Below, piece by piece: positions 1 through 10,679 of a stretch of 64,000 bases of DNA (position 1 is its first letter; each line of letters begins with the position of its first letter). Position numbers and translations under genes: made by a program. Origin of the DNA: Perognathus longimembris pacificus (taxonomy: Eukaryota; Chordata; Mammalia; Rodentia; Heteromyidae); assembly GCF_023159225.1 (NCBI RefSeq), contig NC_063181.1, positions 9,569,606 through 9,633,605 of the forward strand. The letters run 5' to 3'. The notes beneath the pieces were generated by a model. It saw nothing but the letters and a program-made list of their open reading frames with translations. It was not told the origin of the DNA and did not search any database.

Positions 1-1340
1 CTATCCTAGAAGATCCTCATGTTCATTGTGGTCAACCTCCCATTCCTTCTCCCAGAGCCACTGGGCAGACATATTCAGGACCAGTTGATTCTTCTTACCA
101 TACTGTGTCACCTAGGCTGTGGCTGAAAATGATGGCTAAGGACCTCTCAGCTTCTGTGATGTTTCCAGAGCAATTGAGCCTGCTTCTGCAACTGGGTTGA
201 TTCACACTCCAGAGTGATCGTTGCTTTGGCATAAGTTCACCAGTGAGTATGAAATTGAGGGAGCAAAGGTATGTCTATTTTCTCAATAGCTCTCCTCCCC
301 AGGGAGTACCTTGCTCCTGCACAGGAGAGGGGGCCACTCCTTTGAAATACATTGAGATTCTGTTGATGCTGGCTTGGGGATAGGGACACAGAAATGATAT
401 CTCCAGGGGAAATTCTTTTCTTTTCCCACCAAGTGTGTGGCCTGCCCAGCCAAGCGAATTCTCTCACTGAGCATCACTCAGAGAACATCCACATACCCGC
501 TTCAACGGCTCTGGTAACTGTGTGAGCTGTCATAAGAGATGCATAGAATTCTCCCTAAGCTATTTTCACAGGAATTCTGAGCTACAGGATCCTTGGCTCT
601 TCATCCACTGCTCCCAAACACAGGTACGGCTATAACATTAGGGAGAATCAGCATGAGAGAAGGCTAGCCGAACCTTTAAATAGGGAACTACTATCAGTGA
701 TGGTGAAATCAAATAGTCACATGGTGTCTTAGCCCTCACTGAGAACTTTCAGGTTCATTTCCTTAAATGTGTCAGGAAAAATAATGTTGTTGCAGTGGGC
801 AGGGCTCTTAGGGCCCCGTTTAGAGTTGAGAAACCCAAGCATAAATAAAACATATATAACTTGTTCAAGGTTGTGCTGTCAAAGATCGTGGAGAAGAGTC
901 TACTTCAACTGAAGAGCAAGGCTCCTAACTCTCACACTGCAACTCAGAGGTGGATCTGGCTTGTTGCTCCATGTAAAAAGGTTCCCAGGGCCAAGGGCAG
1001 GCTAAAGAGGTTCCTGCAATTGCCACAGCGGGATGGAGCTTTAACTGTTGAGGCATCCAATAAACAGGTGCACCCTCTGCCCTGGCCCCCTTGCAATCTG
1101 GTTCTCACGGAACAGACTGGGCGTCCAGTTGTCTCCTCAACACAAGGAGTCAGTAGTGGCACTGGGGCCAGAGGAGGAGAGAAGTGGAGGGAGAGATTGC
1201 CTTTGCCAATGTGGAGTGTGTCAGCATTTCCTGGATTCCCTCCAATGCCTGTGTCTAATAATGGAGTTCCAGTTTTTCATTTTGATGAATTTATCCATCC
1301 CTGACATTTTATTTTGGTTTGTTTAGCCTTTAAGGAGTGA
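1..1340. other. Unannotated unique-looking sequence
   Basis: I see no recognisable repeat, exon or RNA gene here. A 147-codon open frame on the plus strand (861-1304) has no recognisable domain and is most likely chance. The sequence has ordinary mammalian composition with no CpG cluster. Confidence 0.5.
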
Positions 1341-1346
1341 GAGAGT

Positions 1347-1425
1347 TTTAAAGCTGAAAGGGCCCTTCAAGGTCCCCTTATCAACTCCTCAAATGACAAG
1401 TGGAGAAACAGATTGTCACAGGAGG
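1347..1425 (+). repeat. Ancient MIR-like relic
   Basis: The stretch pairs an 'aaagctgaaagggcccttcaa' type block (read with one to two mismatches) with a downstream 'tggagaaacagat' block. This is the order found in old mammalian repeats that carry a segment resembling 'acagatgaggaaactgag'. Similar pairs occur near 9,985-10,110 and 49,365-49,445. It is heavily decayed and the exact family is uncertain. Confidence 0.4.
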
Positions 1426-1429
1426 CAAG

Positions 1430-1800
1430 GGAGTCCTGGCCCTTTGTACCAGGACTCATTCGGCATTGGGCTACTGCTCAGAGCCAGGGGTTCCTAGTCC
1501 ATTCTGGATACAGGAGCCACACAGTGCAGAGGTGGGTTCTGGTCTCTGAACAGCTTCCCTGGAGCTCAGGCACAACACAGTCCTGGCTGCCTGGAAGCAG
1601 AGCTCAGGGGCGGAGTCAGGGAGCATCACTCTATAGGGAGTGGAACTTGCCAGTCAGGGTCTGCCTAGAGAAGGATGGAAATTACCACCTAGCAGGGTCT
1701 TAACAGCCTGGAAATGGCATGGAGCCATATACCATGGTAGAGATCACGATTCACATTTCCATCCTCTTTCTCCACTGCATGCCCAAAATGTAGGTAGCAC
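1430..1800. other. Unannotated sequence
   Basis: No repeat or coding signal is recognised. Short open frames of 90-96 codons overlap here in different frames without any protein-like motif. Confidence 0.4.
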
Positions 1801-1824
1801 CATTCAGGAGTTACAAAACAATGT

Positions 1825-2245
1825 TACTGTCTTTTCTCATTTAATTCCCTTCAACGGTCTTGACCAGCAAATGATTTTTGTTTGTTGGTTTTTGTCCAGT
1901 CATAGGGCTTGAACTCAGGGCCTGGGTGCTGACCCTAAGCTCATTTTTACTCAAGGCTAGCGCTCTACCACTTTGAGCCACAGCTTTACTTCTGGTTTTC
2001 TGGTGGTTAATTGGAGATAAGAATCTCATGGACTTTGCTGCCTGGGCTGGCTTTGAACCTCGATCCTCAGATCTCAGTCTCCTGAGTAGCTAAGATTATA
2101 GGCATGAGCCACCAGCACTGGCTCCGACAGGCAACTGTTATTACCGTCATTTTACAGATAGTGGAAACAAGCTTGGACATAGTTACACATCTTACAAGTA
2201 ACTGACTGGGATATGGTCTCTGGCCATCGGGTCCTCGTATTGTAT
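1825..2245 (+). repeat. MIR SINE relic, split by a younger SINE
   Basis: The left part has 'ctcatttaattcccttcaac' and the right part has 'attttacagatagtggaaac', followed by a decayed 'gttacacatcttacaagtaactgactggga'-type end (spaced over about 2,180-2,212). These follow the order of the MIR consensus. The two halves are separated by the rodent SINE at about 1876-2126, so the MIR was present first. Possible degraded duplications of the target ('gaccagcaa' and 'gacaggcaa') flank the inner SINE. Confidence 0.55.
1876..2126 (-). mobile_element. Composite SINE: B1-like plus ID-like monomer (geomyoid type)
   Basis: Read on the minus strand, it starts with a 7SL/B1-like half ('gccagtgctggtggctcatg', then 'ctactcaggagactgagatc'). 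It continues through a spacer near 'aattaaccaccagaaaacca' and ends with an ID-like monomer ('gtggctcaaagtggtagagc'). The same architecture recurs at 27,752-28,018, 41,858-42,092 and 58,150-58,390. This is a non-autonomous retroposon that depends on L1 machinery (established for SINEs). It is diverged and not recent. Confidence 0.8.
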
Positions 2246-2734
2246 CAGTGGCTGAACACATCCTCTCAACTTCCATCTTCATCCTATGCAATTACTGGTT
2301 GTTTTAATTTCCCTTACATTGAAGCTGATCCAGAAGGAGTGATCTAATAAGGCTTTACTGATTTCACTTCTTAGGAGGAAGAACGCTTTGCTTCCTACCA
2401 GGGAACCAAGCCCTACCCAATCGAAGCACTCAAATTCTTAGATCATCAGTGTACGCCTTTGTGAGTATAAACTGCTACCATGAGAACTACTTTCTCATGA
2501 GCCTGTCCCTTACCCATCTCATTTCCTTAAATATTCTCAGGATGCCAGGTGCTCCTGCCCGGCTGTAGATGCTGAGTAAGCTGTTAGTATCGCCTTTGCA
2601 AATGTCTGTCTGTTGCCAGAGAGCTTTAGCATTTACAAAATGCCTTAAAACCATGAAACTTAGAGATCACAACCCCTGTAATAATGGATGAGGCCTTGTG
2701 GGGTCAAGTGTCTTGCTAAATGTCACAGAGTGTA

Positions 2735-2975
2735 GGCTGGAGGCATGGCTCTAGTAGTACAGCACTGATCTGGCAAGTGTGAGGCCCTGGAAACAGAGAT
2801 TGGGAGGATCATGGTTCAAAGCTAGTTCAGACAGTGTTAACAAAACCTTCTCTCAAGGAAATAATTGTCTTTGATGATGTGCATTGATCATCTCAGCTAC
2901 ACAGGAAGCAAAAGGAGGGAGGGTTACAGTCTAGGCTAGCCCAGGAATAAATACAAAACCCTACTCAAAGCAAAA
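2735..2975 (+). mobile_element. Old composite SINE (ID-like plus B1-like, B4-type)
   Basis: An ID-like head ('gaggcatggctctagtagta' and 'ggcaagtgtgaggccctgg') is followed by B1-like segments ('gggaggatcatggttcaaag', then 'catctcagctacacaggaag') and a decayed A-rich tail near 2950-2985. Divergence is high, so this is an old insertion. Confidence 0.55.
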
Positions 2976-2979
2976 GCAA

Positions 2980-4184
2980 TCAAAAAGGTCTTGGGCCATG
3001 ACTCTTACCTTGAGGATTAAGTCTTTAATACATGGGTCATTGGAGAAAACTTATTTAAACCTTAGGATGGCCCAACAAGGCTTCAAGAAAGGAGAATAGA
3101 AGGGCTAGATTGGCTGAAGGGTGAGAGATAAAGGAAACAAATGGGAAACTGAAGCTCTTGTCCAGGTCAGAGACCTGGTTTTATATAACAAAACTCTGTT
3201 GTCTCTTTTTTTTTTATTATCTGTTACATGAAAACATTGTTATTTATCTTGTGTAAATCACAGGCTGTTTCCAGAATAAATGAGAAAAGTTTGTGAATGC
3301 ATTATGCTAACTATTAAGCATCTAGAACTCGACTTAGAAGAGAATTTGCACCATAAGCAGCCCCTATTATGATGATCATTAATAAAAATGAGGTAGTATG
3401 CAATTATCTGTCCTTATTGCTTATTCTTCAGCAGGATGACTTACCCTCTGGCAAACCTGCTAATGTTACTAGGTATGTTTGTTGAGTGCTGACTTGTGAC
3501 ATTGATGCTCCTTAAAAATGACCTGTCTCAGCAGATCCTTGTCTGTTCTGGAATGAAGTCTCCAATATGTACAGCCCTGGGGAATGATTGAAGCCTAGTG
3601 AACTTTCTTTCCCCCACTGCGGTTCTCCAACTCAACTCATTCATCAATGGACAAATGTTTATTGAACTTTCGTGCCTGCTGAAATGGCTACAAGCCCATA
3701 TCCAGGGATGGTCTTTGAGAGCTTGGGTAAGCAGAAGGAAAATGCACATTTTTCCCTCTTAAGAGGTCACATATCACTGGCTTTGAAGATAGTATTGGAC
3801 CACGACCTGAATGCCCCAAATCAACCATGGTGTGACCAATACCATCAAAGTCACTGGCAAAACAGAGTCTAAGTCTCTCCACAATTGAAAACAAAACCCC
3901 TTCCATTGTTCTCAAGCCATTCTGTGGAGGTGCATTCCCTCCTCACTTAACAAGAGGTGCCTTGAACACAGAATTGAGTATTGCCTATACCTGAGGACAC
4001 TACCACCACAAATTGTCCACCAGGGTGGTAAACACACAGATTGTTTTTCAGCCCCTGAGTAGATTACATCAATATTTAGAATACAGATGTAATGTTGTGA
4101 CATTGTACAATACACTTTGTTCTGCGTTTTATAGGTCACACCTCCAAAATGAGGAGGATGGCAATAGACAAGCCCAAGGCTCTT
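2980..4184. other. Mostly unannotated sequence
   Basis: A possible L2/MIR-type scrap lies near 3635-3680 ('catcaatggacaaatgttta'). The rest shows no repeat, exon or RNA signature that I recognise. Overlapping open frames of 66-75 codons on both strands look like chance. Confidence 0.4.
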
Positions 4185-4198
4185 AAGACTCCTGAAAC

Positions 4199-4832
4199 AT
4201 GGAGTTCATTTCACTTAGCATCATCTTAAGTGTTCATAAGGGTATAGCTATTGGGCTCTTGTGATCCTCTGCTATGACTTGCCTAAACCTGTACTAATTA
4301 TTTCCAATAAGGGAGACCATAGAGTCCATGTTTCTTTGGGTCTGGCTCACTTCACTTAGTTTATGGAAACGATTGTTATTTCACAGTTGTAACTACTTTC
4401 AAAGTCCCATGTGTATCTGTAGCTTCTATTATTGATGATGTTCTTGTATCACCTTCCAGTGGTTGTACCTACACTATCTCTGTAATCTTATCTCAGTATA
4501 TTGGAAACCATGTATACTGGTATTAGAAGTAGGAAATTGAAAGGGAATACAAAAATTGAGAGACACAGGGTAAAAAAAGACAAACAACTACAAAAGCAAT
4601 ACTTGCAAAACTGTTTGGTGAAAGTAAACTGAAGACCTCAGGGGGGGAAAGGGAAAGGGGGAGGAGGGAGGGGGGTATGAGGGACAAGGTAACTAACAGT
4701 ACAAGAAATGTATCCAAAGCCTAACGTATGAAACTATAACCTCTCTGTACATCAGTTTGATAATAAAAATTTGAAAAAAAAGCGCAAAAAAATAAATAAA
4801 AATAATGCATTCAAAGCCAAAAAAAAAAAAAA
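4199..4832 (+). mobile_element. 5'-inverted (twin-primed) L1 insertion with TSDs
   Basis: Positions 4199-4359 match the plus-strand text of the minus-strand L1 at 54,954-55,114, so this part is inverted. Positions 4360-4832 run in the forward L1 direction: 3' UTR, a G-rich polypurine tract at about 4640-4690, the conserved end 'cctctctgtacatcagtttg', an AATAAA-type signal and an A-rich tail. Flanking duplications are aagactcctgaaac (4185-4198) and aagacttctgaaac (4833-4846), 13 of 14 identical. Inverted and forward parts meet at adjacent L1 positions, as expected for twin priming. No ORF survives. Confidence 0.85.
4640..4690 (+). repeat. G-rich polypurine tract of L1 3' UTR
   Basis: Runs of three or more G separated by A-rich spacers, ending in 'gggtatgagg'. 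A polypurine tract is a known feature of mammalian L1 3' UTRs and can form G-quadruplexes in other species. The complementary C/T-rich tract appears in the minus-strand L1 copies at about 5165-5215, 54,400-54,465 and 61,995-62,035. Confidence 0.7.
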
Positions 4833-5054
4833 AAGACTTCTGAAACGATCACTTTTCTGCAAGGTTTGCCACACTTACATACTCACTGGTGCAAGGCCAA
4901 AGTCAGATTGCATTTACCCAGCTCTGTATTAATTCTCATTAAATCCAAATTCACCCATAATCTTCTGGCACTAGTAGCCATTACCCATTGCATTTGTGTT
5001 GAGGCCTTTTGCTTTGACAACTCCCAAGACCTTTTCCTCTGCCGTATTGTATTC

Positions 5055-5392
5055 ACTTAAATTTTTAAAAATTAATTTATTGTTTTCTTATTTATTGTCA
5101 GTGATGTACAGAGGGGTTACAGTTTCATATGTTAGGCCTTGGGTACATTTCTTGTACTGTTTGTTACCTCCTCCCTCATTCCCCCCCTCCCCCCTCTTCT
5201 TTTCCCTCTCCCCCCATGAGTTGTACAGTTGGTTTATACCAAATGGTTTTGCAAGTACTGCTTTTGGAGTCGTTTGTCTTTTTATCCTTTGTCTCTCAAT
5301 TTTGATATTCTGTTTCACTTCCCTAGTTCTAATACCCGTATAAACAGTATCCAGTGTACTCAGATGAGATACAGTGATAGTGTGGGTACATA
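5055..5392 (-). mobile_element. Truncated L1 3' end (minus strand)
   Basis: Read on the plus strand it gives a T-rich end, then 'gtgatgtacagaggggttac', the C/T-rich complement of the polypurine tract, and sequence that pairs base for base with the forward copy at 4450-4770. Homology to that copy stops at about 5390. An 8-bp 'tattcact' at 5050-5057 and 5393-5400 may be the TSD. It is 5' truncated and has no coding capacity. Confidence 0.8.
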
Positions 5393-5564
5393 TATTCACT
5401 CTTTTCTGTTCTTCAAATTTGCTGCTCTGGCCAGTTCAGTTCCTCCTCCTTCTCCCTTCTTTGCTCCATAAACCCTCTAGTCAACTCCTCCACCAAGAAC
5501 AGAATATATTTTAAGACTTAGGTTCTGAAGAAGTCACTTAGCAGGTTCCTTAGTTTAGTGGGAT

Positions 5565-6170
5565 TTGCCCTCTAGACAGAAATTTTTCAAACAGAAACCC
5601 AACACAAGAAAGAGCTTCAGGATGCAATAAATAAAATCCAGTAAGTTAAAAAGACAAACAATACAAAATTCAAAGGTGGGAGTAGACATAATAAGGACTG
5701 CTCAAAGGAAGGTGTTGAAATGGACAGAAGGCAGATGAAGAGACTATATAACCTGATTAGACAGTTAAAAATCCAAGTAGTAAAACTACAAAGAGATAAC
5801 CGTTCATGTTCATTAGGATGCCTGCAATTATGATATCCAATGCTGGTGAGAAGGGCGGGTCTCTGAGACGCCCATCCGCGAGTAGAAAAGGAGCAAGTGG
5901 TACACGAGCTTGGGAAACGTTTTCAGCTGTTTATAAAATTAATACACACCTAACATATAATCTATTGACTCAACTCCTAGATATTTATGTAAGGGCAAGG
6001 AAAATCTAACTTCTTAAAGAGGTTTGAACACAAATATTTGTACCAACATTGTCCATAATATCCCCAGGTCTATTACAAACAGAATGTTTGTCAGTGGCAA
6101 AGGAATAAATGAATAGTGATGCATGCACATGGGTTAAACCCTTATAATGGTTAAAGACAGACATAGGCAA
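5565..6170 (+). mobile_element. Old L1 fragment (3' part)
   Basis: Contains the decayed block 'catgttcattaggatgcctg', followed by 'gctggtgagaagg' and later 'ttgtaccaacattgtccata', 'gtctattacaaacagaatg' and 'ggaataaatgaatagtgatg'. These follow the order of old mammalian L1 3' UTRs. It is diverged, with no open frame. Its end abuts the SINE at 6186. Confidence 0.65.
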
Positions 6171-6185
6171 TGACAACCTGAGTGA

Positions 6186-6415
6186 GTCAGGAGCTGGTAG
6201 CTCACACCTATAATCCTAGTGGCTCAGGAAGCTAGTATCTGGAAATTGCTGTCCAAGACCAGCACAAGTGGACAAAACTCAGATACATATCTACGATTAA
6301 CTAGCAAATAGCCAGAACTGGGAGTGTGGCTCAAATGGTAGATCACTAGCCTTGGGCAAAAACGTCAAGTGAGAGCTTGAAGCCCTGAATTCAAGCTTTG
6401 GAACTGGCACTATAT
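6186..6415 (+). mobile_element. Composite SINE: B1-like plus ID-like monomer
   Basis: Plus-strand copy: 'gagctggtagctcacaccta' and 'aatcctagtggctcaggaag' (B1-like), then 'gagtgtggctcaaatggtag' and 'ccttgggcaaaaacg' (ID-like right half), then 'gaagccctgaattcaagc'. It is diverged and is followed by an AT-dinucleotide repeat. Confidence 0.75.
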
Positions 6416-6435
6416 AAGTGTGTATATATGAGCAA

Positions 6436-6439
6436 ACAT

Positions 6440-6472
<33 letters not shown>

Positions 6473-6478
6473 ATATGT
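6436..6478. repeat. (TA)n microsatellite
   Basis: Alternating TA with a few C interruptions, directly downstream of the composite SINE. It may have grown from the SINE's A-rich tail. Confidence 0.9.
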
Positions 6479-6724
6479 CATGATTGTGTTTGTATAAAAT
6501 CCTGAAGCAGCAAACTTGATACAGGTGATGGACCTAAGAAATGTGAGGATCCTGCAATGAATGACAAGGTGACTTGGGGCAAGAATGAACTGCTGAAGTG
6601 TTTTGTGTCTTGACTGGACTATGGCTACTGAAAAAACGCATTTGCTAAAAATGCATCAGGTTGCATATTTAAGATTGGTAAGTATCTTGCTTAGTAAGTG
6701 AGATATTTCTTTAAAACATTGATT

Positions 6725-7170
6725 CATGAAAAACACCAATAATTGCAAGGAGATACCAGCTGCCATAATGACTAAAATATAAAAGTTCAACAATGTCAAG
6801 GGTCAGTGAGGATGTAAAGCAATGAGAACTCACATGGTATGTTGAGGGAAATAAAAGTCTGAGCATTACACTTGGGACTACGTGCCTTTGGGCACATTTG
6901 GTTATTGGTAATGAAAGTGGTCATGTGCACACACTGAGATTCAGCAATTCCAAGACTCTGCGTGTTTATACCTATCACAAATACATACATGTACACCAGA
7001 AGACACATCCGAGACTGGGGTATTGTTGTTTTCTTACGCCATTAGAAATAATCCCCAAACCTATCAACAATAGAATAGATGGTGGTATTATCTTATAATG
7101 AAGTACTACACAGCAGTGAAAATGAATGAACTAATATTCCAGGCAACAGTAAGGTTGACAGTTCAAGCAT
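6725..7170 (+). mobile_element. Old L1 3' fragment
   Basis: Ordered remnants of the classic L1 3' region include 'gtgaggatgtaaagcaatga', 'cacactgagattcagcaatt', 'aatccccaaacctatcaaca', 'gaagtactacacagcagtga' and 'aaaatgaatgaactaatatt'. It is diverged and has no ORF. Confidence 0.7.
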
Positions 7171-7174
7171 GAAA

Positions 7175-7955
7175 CAGAAACAATGGAGCCGAACCAAAAG
7201 GAATGCATTGCATTGCTTGAAGAGGAATGATCTCTGGAACAGAGATGGGGTAATGATTGAGAGGGAGCAGCGCTTCTTCCTCCAGCACTGCTGGGATGTT
7301 CCATCTTGTAATGTAAGTGGTACATAAATGAGCACACCAGCATCGTGATAAATCATCAGGCTGCATAATTTGTCCTGTACGCTCATGTGTGATACCTCGA
7401 AAGTGTATTTATTTTTTAGTAAAGGAAGTGGAAAACGTAGGAGGCTTGGAGGGAGGAAATAAAGTGCATCCTGAAGAATGCAAGGAAAACAGAGGACTGT
7501 GGGGTAGAGGAAGGCTTGAAAGCAGAAGAGCTGCCTTTCTCATCCACCAAATCACACCTAGTAGATAAGAGTCCAAACACCCCCTGCCTAGGATGTGCAT
7601 AAGCCTGAACATCTACTTATCACCCCCCTCTTGGAGTCAAGAGTATCCGAATCACCTTCCCTGCAAAGCCTCATGCAGGGGTGAAGAAGTACAAGACGAT
7701 TCTTTGAGTCTGGATGCCCTGGTTCCAATGCAGAGGACTGACTAGCAGTTCTTTAGTTCTCTGGTTGATTAATGACTACAGAAAAGTTTTTACTGTCAGC
7801 AGAGAACTCCACGGGTAGACCTTGCGGTAACTCCTTTGCTGGGTGATGTACTACGAGGAGCAATTGTCCATCAAGTGTTTCCTACACACCCTCGCTAAGC
7901 CCCAGTCCTATACTCACAAAGCCCTCACCTATCATGTTTTCTTGGTCCCCTAACA
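7175..7955. other. Unannotated sequence
   Basis: No convincing repeat or exon. Three overlapping minus-strand frames (7093-7386) lack any recognisable protein motif. Confidence 0.4.
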
Positions 7956-7959
7956 CAGT

Positions 7960-8180
7960 CGTAATTCCATTGAACACTCTAAGGGACCAACCTCTTCCAT
8001 GCCTAGACTAGATTTGATGGTTTATCAGCTTTGCAGTGACCACCTCTCTTTGGATCTTAGTATTAACTCTCTAGATCTTAAATTCGACAAGAGCTATTTG
8101 TCTTGCTCACCGTTGCATTTCCAAAGCTGATCCATAGTAACTATTAAACAGTTACAGAACTAATGAACAAGAGGATGGAT
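7960..8180 (+). repeat. L2 LINE 3' relic
   Basis: The segment 'gctatttgtcttgctcaccg', 'tgcatttccaaagctgatcc', 'atagtaactattaaacagtt' and 'gaactaatgaacaagaggat' follows the L2 end ('ctgtcttgttcactgttgta ... aataaatatttgttgaatga' in memory). Divergence is typical for an element that predates the placental radiation. Confidence 0.5.
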
Positions 8181-8499
8181 GAAATGTGAGACCATGCCTG
8201 TCTGCTTCAGAAGAAAGCCTTCTTGTTGGAAAAATTCTTGCCAGTCTATGGTGATTCCTACTCAATCTCTTTCTTTCCTGAACCCATGCCCTCCATTAAT
8301 TCATTGGTTTTCTGGACCTAACAAACTAGATTGGGGCTGTTCCATCCCTAACAGCAATAATATGATCTATGATCTGAACTCAAGATGTTAGTATTTCATA
8401 GCAGGAGCAGAATGTCATAGCCCATCTCATCTTTGTATCTTTTGGGTCTAGAATCATCCACAACTAAATCCACAAGTGCTATGACAAGGAGCTGCTTTT

Positions 8500-8850
8500 T
8501 AAATCCCAACCCCTCCTTCAAAGCAATTAAATTAATGCTCGCCAGTTGCTCTTGAGTTCATAAATTTCTGCAAGATGAATGTAACAGACTGGCTGGTGGG
8601 GTAGAGGCTATATTTTTAGACTTTTTCCCCCTTTTTCTTTTTTTTCTTCCAAGAGCAGTGCTCATACTACAGTAATGCACCGTTTGATTTTTTAGCATTT
8701 CAGATATTTTACAGTAAATTACTTCAGTTTATGGCACTTTGCTTCCTTATATAATTGTTATAAATAACCTTCAAATGACATAAAAGCCATAAACATTGCA
8801 AAACTGAAAAGTAAATTATAGACATTTCAGTGCATACAAGTAGGAACTCA
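8500..8850. other. AT-rich block, possible conserved non-coding element
   Basis: No repeat family is recognised. The block holds closely spaced AT-rich motifs such as 'aattaaattaatgctcgcc', 'cataaatttctgcaag', 'tacagtaatgcaccgtttga' and 'ccttatataattgttataaa', and its texture resembles conserved enhancers. This is inference from texture only and I cannot test conservation. Confidence 0.22.
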
Positions 8851-8859
8851 AACACGTTA

Positions 8860-9195
8860 AGGCAAGTGAGGAAGGTAAGTTTGTTTTTTCTCTCCTTTCC
8901 CTAACCATCCATCTCATATATCCACAATAAATAATATGTAGTAAATAAATGCCAAGGAGCAGCAGGGATCCTTGTTGTATTTTTCTCACGACTCAAGTGG
9001 TCCTCCTGGTGGGGACTTACCAGTCAAGGAGCTAGAGACTCATGCTCAGAAAGAAGGCACTAAAAGGATGCTTTATAGATGCAGGGGACAAGGATGGAGA
9101 CTCAAGAGGGGTCTGGACCAGGAAAAGTCTAAGTCTACACCACACTGCCCAGAAGGATCGAAGGCATTCACAAGGTCTTACTGAACTTAAGCTAT
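8860..9195. other. Unannotated sequence
   Basis: No recognised feature. Overlapping open frames of 60-70 codons on both strands look like chance. Confidence 0.4.
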
Positions 9196-9204
9196 CTCCG
9201 TACA

Positions 9205-9330
9205 TTATCATCAAGATAATTGCTACCTTTTATTGAATGCCCACTCCCTGTGCCATTCCAGGCACTTTACAAACCTCTTCTCATTGAATCCTTTACCACA
9301 AGGAAGATTAGTGGCAAGGGAGGGCACAGG
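9205..9330 (+). repeat. MIR relic
   Basis: The order 'accttttattgaatgcccac', 'ccattccaggcactttacaa' and 'tctcattgaatcctttac' follows the MIR core ('tattgagcactactatgtgccaggcactgt ... ctcatttaatcctcac'). Confidence 0.65.
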
Positions 9331-9551
9331 AAGCTAAGCCCTTAATGGAGAGGGGGGAATCCTTTGATCTGCCCTCACTTGTGTAAAGAACCTCAATGTT
9401 GCTAAATGATGGCACACACCTGTGCATTTGTATGTATTTAAAACGTTAGTCCCTTAAGTATAAACATTTAAAATACGGTTGGATTTCTGATAAGCTCATT
9501 TCAATGGTTTCCTCATTTATCTGAATATGCCAAAAGATTCAGAAAATTGGG

Positions 9552-9594
9552 AGAGTTTGCGCTAGTCTCAGAGTTTGAGATTAGCGCAAACTCT
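9552..9594. repeat. Near-perfect inverted repeat (hairpin)
   Basis: Two 19-bp arms, agagtttgcgctagtctca (9552-9570) and tgagattagcgcaaactct (9576-9594), are complementary at 18 of 19 positions, with a G-T pair at the exception. The loop is 5 bases. It is followed by a short direct repeat of 'ttcttggttat' (about 9600-9625). No known element explains it. A snap-back template switch is the simplest origin. Confidence 0.9.
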
Positions 9595-9979
9595 GAAAAT
9601 TCTTGGTTATGACGTTCTTGGTTATATTCTACCGATGAGAGCAATAGGGCTGGGGGCAGGATGCGGGTGAGGAATGATTCTTCGGAGATTCAAAGAGCTG
9701 AGGAGGAAAAGACATCTCCAGTTGGTTCTGTACTTATTGGGGCTTGGATCTTTTTCTCTGCTCTCTATACTTCAGGAGACGCCAGGAGAGACTGGTCCCA
9801 AATTGCCTTCCCATACCTTGACAGCTTGGGTGCCTAATGTGAAAACCTGAGCCGAGACACACCCCAACTTTACAGTCAGGATTTCATCTTCCATAGGAAG
9901 ACAAGACACGCTTCCCCCACACTTCCCTCTCTCCACAGATGCAAACACAGTGCAATGTAATAATTAAGATGCGAAGACA

Positions 9980-10130
9980 TGTAGAGTTGGACGTGACTTT
10001 CAACTTGACCATAGATGTAATTCCCTTGTTTTACAGATGAGAAAACGAAAACAAAGACTTATGATTAGTCCAAGGTCATACACACATGAGTAGCCAAATT
10101 AGAAGTGAAGCCTAGAGCTCCTAACTTCAA
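9980..10130 (+). repeat. Ancient MIR-like relic
   Basis: Contains 'tagagttggacgtgactttc', then 'cccttgttttacagatgaga', 'gattagtccaaggtcataca' and 'tagccaaattagaagtgaag'. These match the MIR-type order of acagatgag, ccaaggtcaca and gctaattagtg-like blocks. Confidence 0.65.
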
Positions 10131-10324
10131 CCGGCCAGCAGGTTACAGAGCACCCATTCTAGAATTCTTGTATCTTCCTCCAAAAATATTTCTCATCTGT
10201 AATTTAATTTTTCTGTGGATGATGTGCTTCCTATTTTAATCCATGAAACTTTGTAAAAGTATAATTATACTACAAATAAATCTTATAGCACCAGTGAAAT
10301 TTACCTGAGATTAAGTTTTTTCTT

Positions 10325-10665
10325 TTATTTTTTGGGAATCCTGGGGTTTGAACTCAGGGCCTATGTGAGGCAAGAACTCTTTTGAGACACACCTTAGCAC
10401 TTCTTTGCTTTGTTTTTCAAATACCATCTTAAGCTTTTTGCTCAGTGCTGGTCTTGAACCCTCAGTCCTCTTACCTATGTTCCTGTCATTACTGGAACAA
10501 GGTATGTACCACCATGCTCAGCTTGCTTATTGGATCTCATAACCTTTTGTTTGAGTTGGGCTTGAACAATAAGCTTCCTATCTCTGCCCATGGAATTAGC
10601 TGGAATCACAGCCTTTGTTACCACATCTAGGATTATCTTTTTATTGGCACATAAATTGCCTTGCC
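10325..10665 (-). mobile_element. Old composite SINE (ID-like plus B1-like)
   Basis: On the plus strand it shows 'cctggggtttgaactcaggg' (ID B-box complement), 'tgctggtcttgaaccctcag' and 'ggtatgtaccaccatgctca' (B1-like complement). A further 'gggcttgaacaataagcttc' block with 'ttagctggaatcacagcc' suggests two stacked or rearranged monomers. Divergence is high. Confidence 0.55.
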
Positions 10666-10679
10666 AGATTGGCTCCAAG

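Noticed and set aside
861..1304. 147-codon open frame on the plus strand
   Set aside because: No motif, no codon bias I can see, overlapped by frames in other phases, and no splice or promoter context. Likely chance.
6436..6478. CRISPR-like or other regular repeat arrays
   Set aside because: All regular repeats seen are microsatellites. No repeat-spacer arrays exist and the genome is mammalian.
9552..9594. Hairpin as a microRNA precursor
   Set aside because: The stem is only 19 bp with a 5-base loop, shorter than a normal pre-miRNA, and the outer flanks do not extend the pairing.
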